From: CAWKDC01 sp044445605 | GTDB lineage: Bacteria; Pseudomonadota; Gammaproteobacteria; JABCZS01 | DNA: 31,264 nucleotides | Direction: 5' to 3' | Assembly (NCBI GenBank): GCA_044445605.1 | Contig: JBIOEA010000026.1 | Location: 1-31,264 of the forward strand | Shown: piece by piece, positions 14,746-23,206 of the stretch | Position numbering within the stretch: the stretch's first letter is position 1 | How the letters are laid out: each line of letters starts with the position of its first letter | Position numbers and translations under genes: made by a program | The notes under the pieces: generated by a model | What the model was told of the DNA's origin: nothing | What the model saw: only the letters and a program-made list of their open reading frames with translations | Database searches by the model: none

Positions 14746-15497
14746 TCACGGGTGCGCCTGGCCGGGGGCAGTGGGCATTAGCCAAGCGCAAAGCAAAAGC
14801 GTATGTCTGTGAACAGGAAAACAAACCTTGCGGGTTTTGTACGGGTTGCACATTATTTGATGCAGGCACGCATCCAGATGTCTGGATGCTGGTGGATGAT
14901 GGTGAAACCATCTCGATTGATACGGCGCGACAGTTACATGAGCATACGCATCAAAAGCCGACGATGGCGCCATGCCGTGTTGTATTGATTGAGCATTTTG
15001 ATCGTGCGACGACGGCTGCACAGCAATCGTTGTTAAAGATTGTGGAAGAGCCGTTTGTGCCCACTGGTATTGTATTTACGGCGAGGAATGTTGAACGTGT
15101 CCTTCCGACGATGAGAAGCCGTATGGCGATCATGCCGCTCAAGCCTATGTCCTCTGAAGCATTTCAAGCGTGGTGTAAGGCTGAGAGCATTGCATATGAT
15201 GAATGGCTATATGATTTAACAGACGGTTCGCCGATGATATTAAAGGGCTTAGATATGGCTAAATTAATGTCATTGAAAGACGTATTAGACAAGGGCGGAA
15301 ATATCCAGCCATTTGTTGATGCATTTGATAGAGAGTTGTTTTACGCTGCCGTCTACCATGTATTGGCAAGGCGTGCGAAAGCCAGTTTGGCAATGAAAGA
15401 TTTTGAGCGATTGGATGCATGGCAAGCGTTATATCAAGAAGCTGGTTTGTCTAAAGCGATGAATTGGGGAATGCAATGCAGATCTTTTTTATTGTAG
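14724..15497 (+). CDS. holB: DNA polymerase III delta-prime subunit
   Basis: 257 aa, shorter than the roughly 330 of E. coli; the missing part is in the C-terminal domain. Delta-prime is the rigid wrench of the sliding-clamp loader. Zinc ligands C29, C36, C39 and C42 (CEQENKPCGFCTGC) are present, with QQSLLKIVEEP and TMRSR. The P-loop is degenerate (GAPGRGQW), as expected because delta-prime does not hydrolyse ATP. The last codons are TTA TTG TAG, of which TTGTAG is the start of a dispersed repeat, so the present C-terminus may have been set by that repeat. Confidence 0.92.
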   Translation: MSYQPLLITGAPGRGQWALAKRKAKAYVCEQENKPCGFCTGCTLFDAGTHPDVWMLVDDGETISIDTARQLHEHTHQKPTMAPCRVVLIEHFDRATTAAQQSLLKIVEEPFVPTGIVFTARNVERVLPTMRSRMAIMPLKPMSSEAFQAWCKAESIAYDEWLYDLTDGSPMILKGLDMAKLMSLKDVLDKGGNIQPFVDAFDRELFYAAVYHVLARRAKASLAMKDFERLDAWQALYQEAGLSKAMNWGMQCRSFLL

Positions 15498-15520
15498 GGG
15501 CGAAATATCTTTCGCCCTCT
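15493..15520. repeat. Dispersed hairpin repeat, copy 4 (best complete copy)
   Basis: TTGTAGGGGCGAAA-TATC-TTTCGCCCTC: perfect GGGCGAAA/TTTCGCCC stem with a 4-nt loop. The TAG is the holB stop. It separates holB from tatD and could act as an mRNA-stabilising or attenuating hairpin. Confidence 0.85.
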
Positions 15521-15542
15521 TGACATATTTGGAGAATAAAAA

Positions 15543-16310
15543 ATGTTAATCGATTCCCACTGTCACTTTCATTTAATTCCTGGCTACCCAGAGAATTTTG
15601 AGACGTTATTCGAGCAAGCGAAAGCGCAAGGTGTCGGGCGTTTTTTAAATGTAGCCGTGACGATCGAGGCCTATCCCATTTTGGCAGAGCTGGCCAAGCA
15701 CCCTGACATTTATATATCTGCGGGCATGCATCCAAACGAAGCGCCTGGCGAACCGCTTGATAAAAATAGATTAATAGAACAAGCGTCACATCCCAAAGTC
15801 ATTGCGATAGGGGAGACGGGCTTAGATTATTACCGTCAAGCGGGTGAAGAAGATTTAACGTGGCAGCACACGCGTTTCAGAGAGCACATTGCGATCGCGA
15901 AAGCGTTAAAGAAGCCTTTGATTATCCATACGCGGATGGCGCAGGCGGACACATTAAAAATCATGCGTGAAGAAAACGCGGGTGAGATTGGCGGCATCAT
16001 GCACTGTTTCACGGAAGATTGGGCGATGGCAAAGCAGGCATTGGATTTAGGGTTTTACATTTCATTTTCAGGAATTGTTTCGTTCAAGAATGCGACAACG
16101 GTGCACGAAGTGGCGCAGAAAGTCCCTGCCGATCGTTACTTAATTGAAACAGACAGCCCCTATCTTGCGCCTGTACCGATGCGCGGCAAAACGAATGAGC
16201 CAGGTTTCGTGCGTTATGTCGCTGAGGCGCTCGCGCATTATCGTGGTGTTCCATTTGAGACCGTTGAAAAAGAATCAACCGAGAATTTTCTGAGGTTGTT
16301 TCCATTGTAG
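15543..16310 (+). CDS. TatD-family metal-dependent hydrolase (YcfH type)
   Basis: 255 aa. TatD-family enzymes are divalent-metal phosphodiesterases/DNases with a TIM barrel. All metal ligands are seen: H6 and H8 (DSHCH), E91 (GETGLDYY), H129 (IIHTR), H154 (MHCF) and D204 (ETDSPYL). GGAG precedes ATG 15543. Its position after holB matches ycfH in E. coli. The stop TAG belongs to a dispersed repeat. Its final 73 nt are overlapped antisense by the MFS gene. Confidence 0.92.
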   Translation: MLIDSHCHFHLIPGYPENFETLFEQAKAQGVGRFLNVAVTIEAYPILAELAKHPDIYISAGMHPNEAPGEPLDKNRLIEQASHPKVIAIGETGLDYYRQAGEEDLTWQHTRFREHIAIAKALKKPLIIHTRMAQADTLKIMREENAGEIGGIMHCFTEDWAMAKQALDLGFYISFSGIVSFKNATTVHEVAQKVPADRYLIETDSPYLAPVPMRGKTNEPGFVRYVAEALAHYRGVPFETVEKESTENFLRLFPL

Positions 16311-17506
16311 GGACGAAACATCTTTTTATTAGGATTCGCAGCCAGCATAATGATACCGGCGATAAAGTACATGATGCCCATGATGATAAAGCTGTTCGAA
16401 TATCCAAAGTATGCTTCCGTGGTCGCGCCGCAGAGAATCCCTAATACGGTGCCGAATTTTGAGGCGCTATTACCGAAGCCTAAAAAAGCACCTCTCTCAC
16501 TCGGATCAACGTTATCGACCAAGATTCTCAACAACAGGGGCAATAACGCACCCAGGCAAATTCCCCACAGTGCCCTGAGAGCAAAGACAGCTGTCACTGT
16601 TTCTGCATAAGCGTGTAGTACTTGCAATGCTGCAGATGAAAATAACAGCGCTGCGATAAAGTAATAAATGCTATACCCACGTTGCGTCATTTTATCGACA
16701 AGTTTACCCCAGTAGGGTGCCAAGGCAAATATCATGAATCCTGGAGCGGCGTATAGAAATCCGACGAGAATGCCATCTGCGCCTAGTTGATCAGAAACAA
16801 ACAAGGCAAACACGGGTGTAATCATTTGTTCAGCCAATTGGATCATTGATATCACGAGCAATATCACCAATATTTTTTTCTGGAATATGGACACTGGCTT
16901 TGCACCTGTTAGAGCGGGCTTTTTAGCTGCTTTCGGAACATCTTTCAGGAAGATAAAGAATATGACCGTCACGATGCCAGAAATCACAGAGGCTGCTATA
17001 AAAATCGCTTGATAGCCAGCAAAGCCCGCAATAACGCCGCCCAGCATTGGCCCCAGTATGGCTGCGATAGCGGTGGCTGATTGCAGTTTACCCAGCGTTG
17101 TGCCGCGCTCCTGATCATTCGTCATCGCCAGTGCGAAGGCTTGAGCCGATACGATAAAGCCCCCTAAGATGCCTTGCAGCACGCGGAAAAAAAGAATGAA
17201 CCATACATCGGTGAATAATAAAATGAGCGTTTGCGTCAGGAATATGCCAACACAGGCGCGTAATACCATCGGTTTGTAGCCGAATTTATCACCGATTTTC
17301 CCCCAGATGGGTGCGCATAATATCGCCGTGATAAACGGTGCGACACACAGGGCTGCGCTCCAAATACGTATTTCACCTGGGGTGAAATTCCCTAATTCCT
17401 CAATATAAAGTGGCCAGTAGGGTAGGCTCATGCCCAGGATGGCCAGCATGAATACTTGCCCTACCCACAGAATATTGAATTGTCTTTTCCAAGTCGTGTT
17501 GTTCAT
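16238..17506 (-). CDS. MFS multidrug exporter, MdtG-like
   Basis: 422 aa, twelve predicted membrane helices in two halves. MFS motif A is visible after helix 2 (GKIGDKFGYKPM, 69-80). The GPMLGG stretch of helix 5 is typical of proton-coupled drug exporters. N-terminal order and RALWGICLGALLP in the second half resemble MdtG. Substrate unknown. The C-terminal 30 residues are abnormal: 394-401 are encoded by a dispersed repeat and 402-422 are antisense to the end of tatD, so the gene has read through into its neighbour after losing a stop. It lies 80 nt downstream of a CusS-like kinase and behind a CusR-type box, so it is probably part of that regulon. No clear ribosome binding site precedes the ATG. 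Confidence 0.88.
   Translation of the reverse strand: MNNTTWKRQFNILWVGQVFMLAILGMSLPYWPLYIEELGNFTPGEIRIWSAALCVAPFITAILCAPIWGKIGDKFGYKPMVLRACVGIFLTQTLILLFTDVWFILFFRVLQGILGGFIVSAQAFALAMTNDQERGTTLGKLQSATAIAAILGPMLGGVIAGFAGYQAIFIAASVISGIVTVIFFIFLKDVPKAAKKPALTGAKPVSIFQKKILVILLVISMIQLAEQMITPVFALFVSDQLGADGILVGFLYAAPGFMIFALAPYWGKLVDKMTQRGYSIYYFIAALLFSSAALQVLHAYAETVTAVFALRALWGICLGALLPLLLRILVDNVDPSERGAFLGFGNSASKFGTVLGILCGATTEAYFGYSNSFIIMGIMYFIAGIIMLAANPNKKMFRPYNGNNLRKFSVDSFSTVSNGTPR
16305..16327. repeat. Dispersed hairpin repeat, copy 5 (right arm decayed)
   Basis: TTGTAGGGACGAAACATCTTTTT: the left arm and loop match, and the right arm has decayed to T residues. It gives tatD its TAG and, on the other strand, codons 394-401 of the MFS transporter. 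Confidence 0.75.
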
Positions 17507-17512
17507 ACTTGG

Positions 17513-17571
17513 ATAATAGGGGGTAGGCGGTTACCGAATCATGACAACTAAATGACAATTCTGTCATTTAG
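17513..17571 (-). promoter_or_regulatory. CusR/CopR-type box and promoter of the MFS exporter
   Basis: A perfect 10-bp inverted repeat, CTAAATGACA-ATTC-TGTCATTTAG (17548-17571), lies between the kinase and exporter genes. Against the published CusR box AAAATGACAA-N2-TTGTCATTTT, the central 20 nt match at 17 of 18 fixed positions. Downstream on the minus strand are a weak -35 (TGATTC) and, 17 nt on, TATTAT (17518-17513), a layout that suits an activator. A further half-site, ATGACAAC, overlaps its edge. Confidence 0.75.
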
Positions 17572-17586
17572 TGCATTAACCGTATG

Positions 17587-18975
17587 TTATACCGGGAAAA
17601 TCAGGGTGACGGTCGTTCCTTTGCCGGGTTCGCTGTCGATAGAGATGGACCCCTGGTGTAAATCCACAATCGATTTGACAATGGCCAGTCCCAAACCCGT
17701 GCCGCCGGTCATTTGAGCGCGGTCAGCATCGACGCGATAAAAGCGATCGAATAAAAAGGGGAGATGCTCTGCAGCAATCCCTTTCCCGGTATCTTTAACC
17801 GATATTTCAACGGTTCCATTGGGCCTGGTGAGTGTGGAAAGGGTAATGGAGCCCCCTTTAGGGGTATAGCGTAATGCATTGGAGACGAGATTACTGATGA
17901 CTTGACGTAGCATTGCCAGGTCGCCCTTCAGGGTGCTTGTTCCTGTTGTAACGAGCGCGATCCCTTGTTCCTCTGCCACGATCCCATAATAGTCGCAAAT
18001 ATCCTTGAAAATGGAACCCACATCAACAGTAGAGAAAGTAATGGCTGACTTTGGATCTTCTGCACGCGCTAAAAACAACAAATTTTCAATCAGTTTAGAC
18101 AGGCGCTGAAGTTCTTCAAGGCTGGAGCCAATCACCTGTTGATATTCTTCCGGTGTGCGTTTACGGGATATAGCGATCTCTGCCTCTCCCATTAAATTGG
18201 CGATGGGGATTCGCAATTCGTGAGCGAGATCACCTGAAAATTGTGACAATCTCGAATAGCCTTCTTCAATTCTATTTAACATATGGTTAAATGCGGTAGC
18301 AAGTTGTGATAATTCTTGCGGGCATGCGTCCGAATCAATTCTTTCGTTAGGTTGAGAAATCGTGATGCGCTTGACAGCTTCTGTCATTTCGCTGAGTGGC
18401 CGCAAGCCGCGACGCGTGACGATGACCGCTGCTATCGCCGAAACAACCACACCAATTAATAATGTTCTGATTAAGTCCCTTTTGTGTCTTTCCAGTATTT
18501 TCTTTCCAGATGAAACATCCATCGCAATTTGAATATCGAGGTCTTCTCCATTGATGTTCTGTTTGGAGTGCATGAGCAAATAATGTTTATTGGAAATGAT
18601 CATTTTGAATGCTTGTTGATCGATTGCTTCATGGTAACGCGAGACAGGGACAAGTTCGGTCATGTTGGGCGTTTCAATGATGACCTTGCCATTTGCGTCG
18701 ATAAGCCTGAGATAGTAATGATAAATAGAGGGTTCTATCATGAATTCATCTTTTAAAAAATCAGGGTCTCTATTGCCTTTCAGTTCTTTGAATTCACTTT
18801 GCACGACGGAAATAGTATCTGCCAGAAATTGTTTATCTTCTGTTTCGAGTTCTTTTGTAAAGGTCAAGTATAAAGAAACCACCAGAATGAGAAGCAGGGC
18901 GAACGATGTTGCCGCATAAATGGAGACCAGTCTCATTGTCATAGACTTACGAATGTTCATTGTCTTCCAACACAT
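17587..18975 (-). CDS. CusS-like heavy-metal sensor histidine kinase
   Basis: 462 aa. Membrane helix at about 16-38, periplasmic sensor region about 40-165, second helix 169-187, HAMP about 188-242. The H-box H252 lies in DLAHELRIPIANL, the N-box N366 in LVSNALRYTP, with DTGKGI (395-400), LFDRFYR and GGTGLGLAIV (424-433). It should autophosphorylate and pass phosphate to the response regulator encoded just upstream. The sensor region has several His residues (HYY, HEA, NKHYLLMHSK) that could bind metal. The ATG at 18975 overlaps the regulator by 29 nt and has GAGGAG upstream; ATG 18960 is an alternative. Copper or silver is the likely signal by family, but unproven. Confidence 0.92.
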   Translation of the reverse strand: MCWKTMNIRKSMTMRLVSIYAATSFALLLILVVSLYLTFTKELETEDKQFLADTISVVQSEFKELKGNRDPDFLKDEFMIEPSIYHYYLRLIDANGKVIIETPNMTELVPVSRYHEAIDQQAFKMIISNKHYLLMHSKQNINGEDLDIQIAMDVSSGKKILERHKRDLIRTLLIGVVVSAIAAVIVTRRGLRPLSEMTEAVKRITISQPNERIDSDACPQELSQLATAFNHMLNRIEEGYSRLSQFSGDLAHELRIPIANLMGEAEIAISRKRTPEEYQQVIGSSLEELQRLSKLIENLLFLARAEDPKSAITFSTVDVGSIFKDICDYYGIVAEEQGIALVTTGTSTLKGDLAMLRQVISNLVSNALRYTPKGGSITLSTLTRPNGTVEISVKDTGKGIAAEHLPFLFDRFYRVDADRAQMTGGTGLGLAIVKSIVDLHQGSISIDSEPGKGTTVTLIFPV

Positions 18976-19627
18976 AGCCGGCTCCTCGAATGGTATGAAT
19001 TAATTTTTTATCGAATGGGTCGTCCACTTTTTGCCGTAGTCTTTTCATGGCGACATCGACGACATTCGTATCGCTATCAAACAGCATTCCCCATACTTGC
19101 TCGGCGATGACTGTCCTTGATAATACTTCGCCTTTGCGTCGGACCAAGAGTGACAGTAGCGTAAATTCTTTGGGTGTCAGTAGCAATTTCTTTTCGCCGC
19201 GCATGGCCTTGTGGGCCAACAAATCAATCGTCAAATCGGCAACCGTCAGTTTTTCGGGTGAATTGATTTGACCGCGACGCAGAATCGATCGTATGCGTGC
19301 GAGTAGTTCCGTGAAAGCAAAGGGCTTTACCAAGTAGTCATCTGCGCCAAGTTCCAGCCCTTTGACACGGTCTTCTGTGGTGCCTTTGGCGCTCAAAAAT
19401 AAGACGGGGGTTTGTACTTGTCGTTTGCGTAGCTGGGATATCACAGACAGCCCATCTAGTTTCGGGAGCATGATATCGAGGATGATGAGATCATAAGATT
19501 GCGTGCTGCCCAGGTACAGGCCTTCCTGCCCATCGGACGCTGTGTCAGCAATAAAGCCGTTTTCAGTGAGACCTTTTTTCAGATAGGCGGCACTTTTTGG
19601 TTCATCTTCTACAATCAATATCCGCAT
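18947..19627 (-). CDS. CusR/CopR-like OmpR-family response regulator
   Basis: 226 aa. Receiver domain with phospho-acceptor D51 (LIILDIMLP), acidic pair E7/D8, T/S at LSA (78-80) and K101 (YLVKPFAF). A C-terminal winged-helix domain follows, with LTPKEFTLLSLL, VWGMLFDSDTNVVDVAMKRLRQKVD and TIRGAGYVLE. This sequence pattern is that of heavy-metal regulators of the CusR/CopR/PcoR group. It is first in a regulator-kinase-exporter series on the minus strand. The likely binding site is the TGACA palindrome upstream of the exporter. No matching box was seen upstream of this gene itself. Confidence 0.93.
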   Translation of the reverse strand: MRILIVEDEPKSAAYLKKGLTENGFIADTASDGQEGLYLGSTQSYDLIILDIMLPKLDGLSVISQLRKRQVQTPVLFLSAKGTTEDRVKGLELGADDYLVKPFAFTELLARIRSILRRGQINSPEKLTVADLTIDLLAHKAMRGEKKLLLTPKEFTLLSLLVRRKGEVLSRTVIAEQVWGMLFDSDTNVVDVAMKRLRQKVDDPFDKKLIHTIRGAGYVLEDNEHS

Positions 19628-19689
19628 GGGTGACGTCTCAACACATAATATCGTGAAGACTCAAGTGTAGCATATATGGCCATCTTGGG

Positions 19690-19728
19690 TTGTAGGGGCA
19701 CAAAAAAGGGCGCCAATGGCGCCCTTTT
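19690..19728 (-). terminator. Terminator of the fadL-like gene, beside a partial repeat
   Basis: AAAAGGGCGCCA-A-TGGCGCCCTTTT (19704-19728) is a near-perfect palindrome; its GGGCGCC/GGCGCCC stem has an AAT loop. On the minus strand six T residues follow, so it ends the fadL-like transcript. TTGTAGGGGC (19690-19699) adjoining it looks like the start of the dispersed repeat. Confidence 0.85.
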
Positions 19729-19745
19729 AATCAACCGAGAACGAA

Positions 19746-21062
19746 CTATATTCTCAAGCTGATTTGCGCACCGATAAGATCCGCATGGCCTGTGACGGTA
19801 CCATCAGCCGTATTGGTGACAGTGGTTTCATCTTCCAGTGACTTCTCAATTGGCGCATCATTAGCAAAGATGCGTGCATAAGCAAGATCTAAGCTAAGAT
19901 TTTTAACTTGAGGTGGAATCACACGGATACCGGCGCTGGCGATCCAACGGTTGCTATCGGGAAGGCGAAGATCACGATCTTCATCTTGCGTGGGCGATTG
20001 ATCATAGCCACCACCGACTTTAAACATGACATAGGGGTTGTATTGATAACGTAACCCTGCGAATGCAGACCAGCTATTTTCATAGTTCAATGGATCTGTG
20101 CTCGTGCCTGTGGCGTTGTGCCCAGCTATCGAAGTAGCCACATTATCCAATGTGAGTGCGGAAATACTAGACCAGTTCGTGTAGGCAACGGAACCCAGTA
20201 CTGTCCATTTATCATTGAAGGCATGTGAACCCGATAAATCAACCAACCAAGGGAAATCGGCGGTGCCACTGACGTGACTGTCTGTTATCAAGTTGCCGTC
20301 AGCATCTTTAAAGCGGCTATTACCACTGAAGTCATGTTCAAAGTTGGAGCGATAGTTCAAGCCAACATGAGATTGCGGACTAATGATCGCCATGGCCGCA
20401 GCATGCCAACCCCATGCCCAGGAAGTCGCATGATTTTTCGAAATGTTGTCTGTTTCAGGGCTTGGCTCATAACCAAACGCATAGTTAACTGCAGAGGAAA
20501 CTTTGAGCTCGGCATACTGTGCGTCAAAACCGGCAGCCAGGGATAACCAGGGCAGAACTCGGAATGCAAGGCTTGGACCTATGTTCAGTGTATACATGTC
20601 TGATTCAATGGCTTGGTAGCGCGCAATGGATTCATCGCTATATTCTGTGGCTAAACCAAAAGGCGCTGTTACGCTGAAGCCAGCAGCAATTTGATCCGTA
20701 AAGCGATGCGAAATATGCACTGCAGGGACAAGACGAGATGTACCGGCCGCCGTGCTGCCTTCAGCCGAGTAAAGTGCAGTAGGTGGGTATGGTGCGCCGA
20801 TGCCTGTTTGATACTCTGTATCACCTTCAAACGTAAACGCACTCATGACATTCACGCCGCTGATAGAAATTTGTGTACCTGGTAATAGTACCAAACCGGC
20901 TGGGTTATAGTAGTTGGTACTGGCTTCTTCGGCGATGGCGCCTGCTCCCGCATAAAACTCACCTAAACCGGATGCATTTTGTTCATGCAGTGCAAAGCCA
21001 GAAGAAAAAGCTGTGTGAGTGAACGCTAATAGTGCGCCAGCGACAATACGATGATAATACAT
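19746..21062 (-). CDS. FadL/OMPP1/TodX-family outer-membrane channel
   Basis: 438 aa. These beta-barrels import long-chain fatty acids or other hydrophobic compounds. A signal peptide (1 to about 22, cleaved near AFSSGFA) is followed by the family's N-terminal hatch: SGLGEFYAGAGAIAEEAS and the NPAGL motif. Alternating strands then run to the end (LIGAQISLRI); the last residue is Ile rather than the usual Phe. It is a single gene with its own terminator. Upstream (21092-21114) AACCTG-N11-CAGGTT is an inverted repeat that could be an operator. Substrate unknown; a fatty-acid role would suit a window with fab genes, but linkage is loose. Confidence 0.9.
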   Translation of the reverse strand: MYYHRIVAGALLAFTHTAFSSGFALHEQNASGLGEFYAGAGAIAEEASTNYYNPAGLVLLPGTQISISGVNVMSAFTFEGDTEYQTGIGAPYPPTALYSAEGSTAAGTSRLVPAVHISHRFTDQIAAGFSVTAPFGLATEYSDESIARYQAIESDMYTLNIGPSLAFRVLPWLSLAAGFDAQYAELKVSSAVNYAFGYEPSPETDNISKNHATSWAWGWHAAAMAIISPQSHVGLNYRSNFEHDFSGNSRFKDADGNLITDSHVSGTADFPWLVDLSGSHAFNDKWTVLGSVAYTNWSSISALTLDNVATSIAGHNATGTSTDPLNYENSWSAFAGLRYQYNPYVMFKVGGGYDQSPTQDEDRDLRLPDSNRWIASAGIRVIPPQVKNLSLDLAYARIFANDAPIEKSLEDETTVTNTADGTVTGHADLIGAQISLRI

Positions 21063-21091
21063 ATGAAACGCTCCCTGTTTGAAAAACTTAT

Positions 21092-21114
21092 AACCTGCAA
21101 AAGCATAACAGGTT
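21092..21114. promoter_or_regulatory. Inverted repeat upstream of the fadL-like gene
   Basis: AACCTG, 11 nt, CAGGTT, about 30 nt upstream of the start and overlapping the likely promoter (TTATAAG on the minus strand). It is not a recognised FadR or PsrA site. 21115-21193 shows nothing else. Confidence 0.3.
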
Positions 21115-21193
21115 TATTTTAAAGATCTAGAGGGGACTTAACTGATTCAGCTGTATTTTGTGAAAAAAGTTACAATAAATGCCCAAAAAAGGA

Positions 21194-21222
21194 TTGATTC
21201 AGGACTGGATTAGTACTATTAT
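21194..21222 (+). promoter_or_regulatory. Promoter of the suf operon
   Basis: TTGATT (21194-21199), 17 nt, TATTAT (21217-21222), followed by a leader of about 22 nt to ATG 21252. No clear IscR-type site was identified, though autoregulation is usual for this regulator class. Confidence 0.65.
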
Positions 21223-21251
21223 GGGGCCTCTTGGATTTTGAGGTAAGCTTC

Positions 21252-21758
21252 ATGCTTAAGATAACCCGGCTAACAGACTATGCGACGGTCATATTAACAC
21301 ATATGGCCAAAAGCCCATTACAGGTGTTTAGCGCTAAGTCTTTGGCTGAGCTACTAAAAATGGGCCCTGCGACGGTCAGCAAGATCATGAAGATGCTTTC
21401 AGCCCAGGGGCTGGTAGGGGCAACTCGTGGCGCTGAGGGCGGCTATCGCCTATTGAAGGCCCCTGAGGCGGTCTCTGTCGTAGATATATTGGTCGCGATG
21501 GAAGGCCCGGTCGCTATGACAGAATGTGCCGTCTCGGGGCATCGCTGTGGCCAGGCCCATGATTGTGGCGTCCAAGGTCATTGGCAGCGGATGAACCATG
21601 TGATTATGGGGGCACTCAGCCAGGTCAGCTTAGCTGATTTAGTGAGGCCCAGCGTGGCCAACCCTTTTACGATACCGGCGGGGTCACTAATGGGTATGAG
21701 GCCGAATAATATGCGGCCTGATGTAAGCGCGAAACATCTTTCGCCTTGTGAGGAGTAA
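21252..21758 (+). CDS. Rrf2-family regulator of SUF iron-sulphur assembly
   Basis: 168 aa. The winged-helix N-terminus (RLTDYATVILTHMA; GPATVSKIMKMLSAQGLV; RGAEGGYRL) is typical of Rrf2/IscR proteins. C92, C99 and C105, with H103 or H110, are placed like the [2Fe-2S] ligands of IscR, so it probably senses cluster status and controls the following suf genes. It matches the SUF-linked Rrf2 group seen in Xanthomonas and relatives. ATG 21252 is chosen for GAGGT upstream. Residues 157-165 are encoded by a dispersed repeat, giving an atypical tail after MRPNNMRP. It ends 2 nt before sufB. Confidence 0.92.
   Translation: MLKITRLTDYATVILTHMAKSPLQVFSAKSLAELLKMGPATVSKIMKMLSAQGLVGATRGAEGGYRLLKAPEAVSVVDILVAMEGPVAMTECAVSGHRCGQAHDCGVQGHWQRMNHVIMGALSQVSLADLVRPSVANPFTIPAGSLMGMRPNNMRPDVSAKHLSPCEE
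21722..21745. repeat. Dispersed hairpin repeat, copy 6, inside coding sequence
   Basis: TGTAAGCGCGAAA-CATC-TTTCGCC keeps the CGAAA-CATC-TTTCG hairpin. It is translated as VSAKHLSP near the end of the Rrf2 regulator and lies just before the sufB ribosome binding site. Confidence 0.75.
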
Positions 21759-21760
21759 AC

Positions 21761-23200
21761 ATGACAGCAGAAATACAAGCCTATGCAGCACAAGAATACC
21801 AACATGGCTTTGTCACGGACATTGCCTCGGACAGCTTGCCGCCTGGGTTGAGCGAAGATGTCATTCGCGCGATTTCCAAGAAAAAGAATGAACCTGAATT
21901 CATGCTCGAATGGCGTTTGAAGGCGTACGCTCACTGGCTGACCTTGAAAGAACCGAAATGGCCGAATGTGCGTTATACGCCGGTTGATTTCCAATCGATC
22001 AGTTATTATTCTGCGCCTAAATCGAATGAGAATCGTCCGAAGAGCTTGGCGGAGGTTGATCCTGAATTATTACGCACGTATGAGAAACTGGGTATTCCTT
22101 TAAGAGAGCAAGAATTTTTAGCGAACGTGGCAGTAGATGCCGTATTCGATAGCGTATCCGTTGCAACGACTTTTAAAGAAAAGCTAAAAGCGCATGGCGT
22201 GATTTTTTGTCCATTTTCAGAGGCATTGCAATCGCACCCTGAATTGATCAAGCAATATTTAGGCACAGTGGTTCCGTACACCGATAATTTCTATGCTGCG
22301 TTAAATGCAGCCGTTTTCAGTGATGGTTCATTTGTTTATATACCGAAAGGCGTTCGATGCCCCATGGAATTGTCGACATATTTCCGTATCAATGCCGCGA
22401 ACACCGGGCAATTTGAGCGGACATTGATCATTGCTGATGAACGAAGCTACGTGAGCTATTTGGAAGGATGCACTGCGCCGATGCGTGATGAAAATCAATT
22501 GCACGCAGCCGTGGTTGAATTGGTCGCCATGGACGATGCGCAGATTAAATATTCGACTGTACAAAATTGGTATCCTGGCGATAAAGACGGTCGTGGTGGT
22601 ATTTACAATTTTGTGACCAAGCGTGGTGATTGCCGTGGTGCACGATCAAAGATTTCGTGGACGCAAATTGAAACAGGCTCTGCGATCACGTGGAAATACC
22701 CAAGCTGCATCTTGCGTGGTGAATCCAGTGTGGGTGAGTTTTATTCAGTGGCATTAACAAATCATGCACAACAGGCTGATACAGGCACGAAGATGATTCA
22801 CATGGGCAAGAACACGACGAGCACCATTGTGTCGAAAGGTATTTCCGCGGGAAGAGGGCAGAACACCTACCGTGGGCTGGTCAGGATCACGCCAACGGCA
22901 GAGAATGCTAAAAATTTCACGCAGTGTGATTCCTTATTAATAGGTGATCAATGCGGCGCGCATACGTTCCCGTACATGGAAACATCGAATCAAACGGCTG
23001 AGATTGGGCATGAGGCAGCGACGACGCGCATCAGCGATGATCAGTTGTTTTATTGCATGAGCCGTGGATTGGATCAAGAAAATGCGGTATCGATGATCGT
23101 GAATGGTTTTTGTAAACAAGTATTTAGAGAGTTGCCAATGGAATTTGCGGTAGAAGCTCAAAAGTTATTGGAAGTCAGTCTTGAAGGCGCAGTGGGGTAA
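21761..23200 (+). CDS. sufB: SUF scaffold subunit SufB
   Basis: 479 aa, full length. Part of the SufBC2D scaffold where [Fe-S] clusters are built. Typical blocks: YIPKGVRCPMELSTYFRIN, SYLEGCTAP, QNWYPGD, ISWTQIETGSAITWKYPSC and FTQCDSLLIGDQCGAHTFPY, the last with the conserved cluster-assembly Cys. The GAGGAG site lies across the end of the regulator gene, implying coupling. sufC follows after a few bases. Confidence 0.96.
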   Translation: MTAEIQAYAAQEYQHGFVTDIASDSLPPGLSEDVIRAISKKKNEPEFMLEWRLKAYAHWLTLKEPKWPNVRYTPVDFQSISYYSAPKSNENRPKSLAEVDPELLRTYEKLGIPLREQEFLANVAVDAVFDSVSVATTFKEKLKAHGVIFCPFSEALQSHPELIKQYLGTVVPYTDNFYAALNAAVFSDGSFVYIPKGVRCPMELSTYFRINAANTGQFERTLIIADERSYVSYLEGCTAPMRDENQLHAAVVELVAMDDAQIKYSTVQNWYPGDKDGRGGIYNFVTKRGDCRGARSKISWTQIETGSAITWKYPSCILRGESSVGEFYSVALTNHAQQADTGTKMIHMGKNTTSTIVSKGISAGRGQNTYRGLVRITPTAENAKNFTQCDSLLIGDQCGAHTFPYMETSNQTAEIGHEAATTRISDDQLFYCMSRGLDQENAVSMIVNGFCKQVFRELPMEFAVEAQKLLEVSLEGAVG

Positions 23201-23206
23201 GCGGTG

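Noticed and set aside
14724..15497. holB as a pseudogene because the P-loop is degenerate and the protein is short
   Set aside because: Delta-prime subunits normally lack ATP hydrolysis, and the zinc ligands and core motifs are intact.
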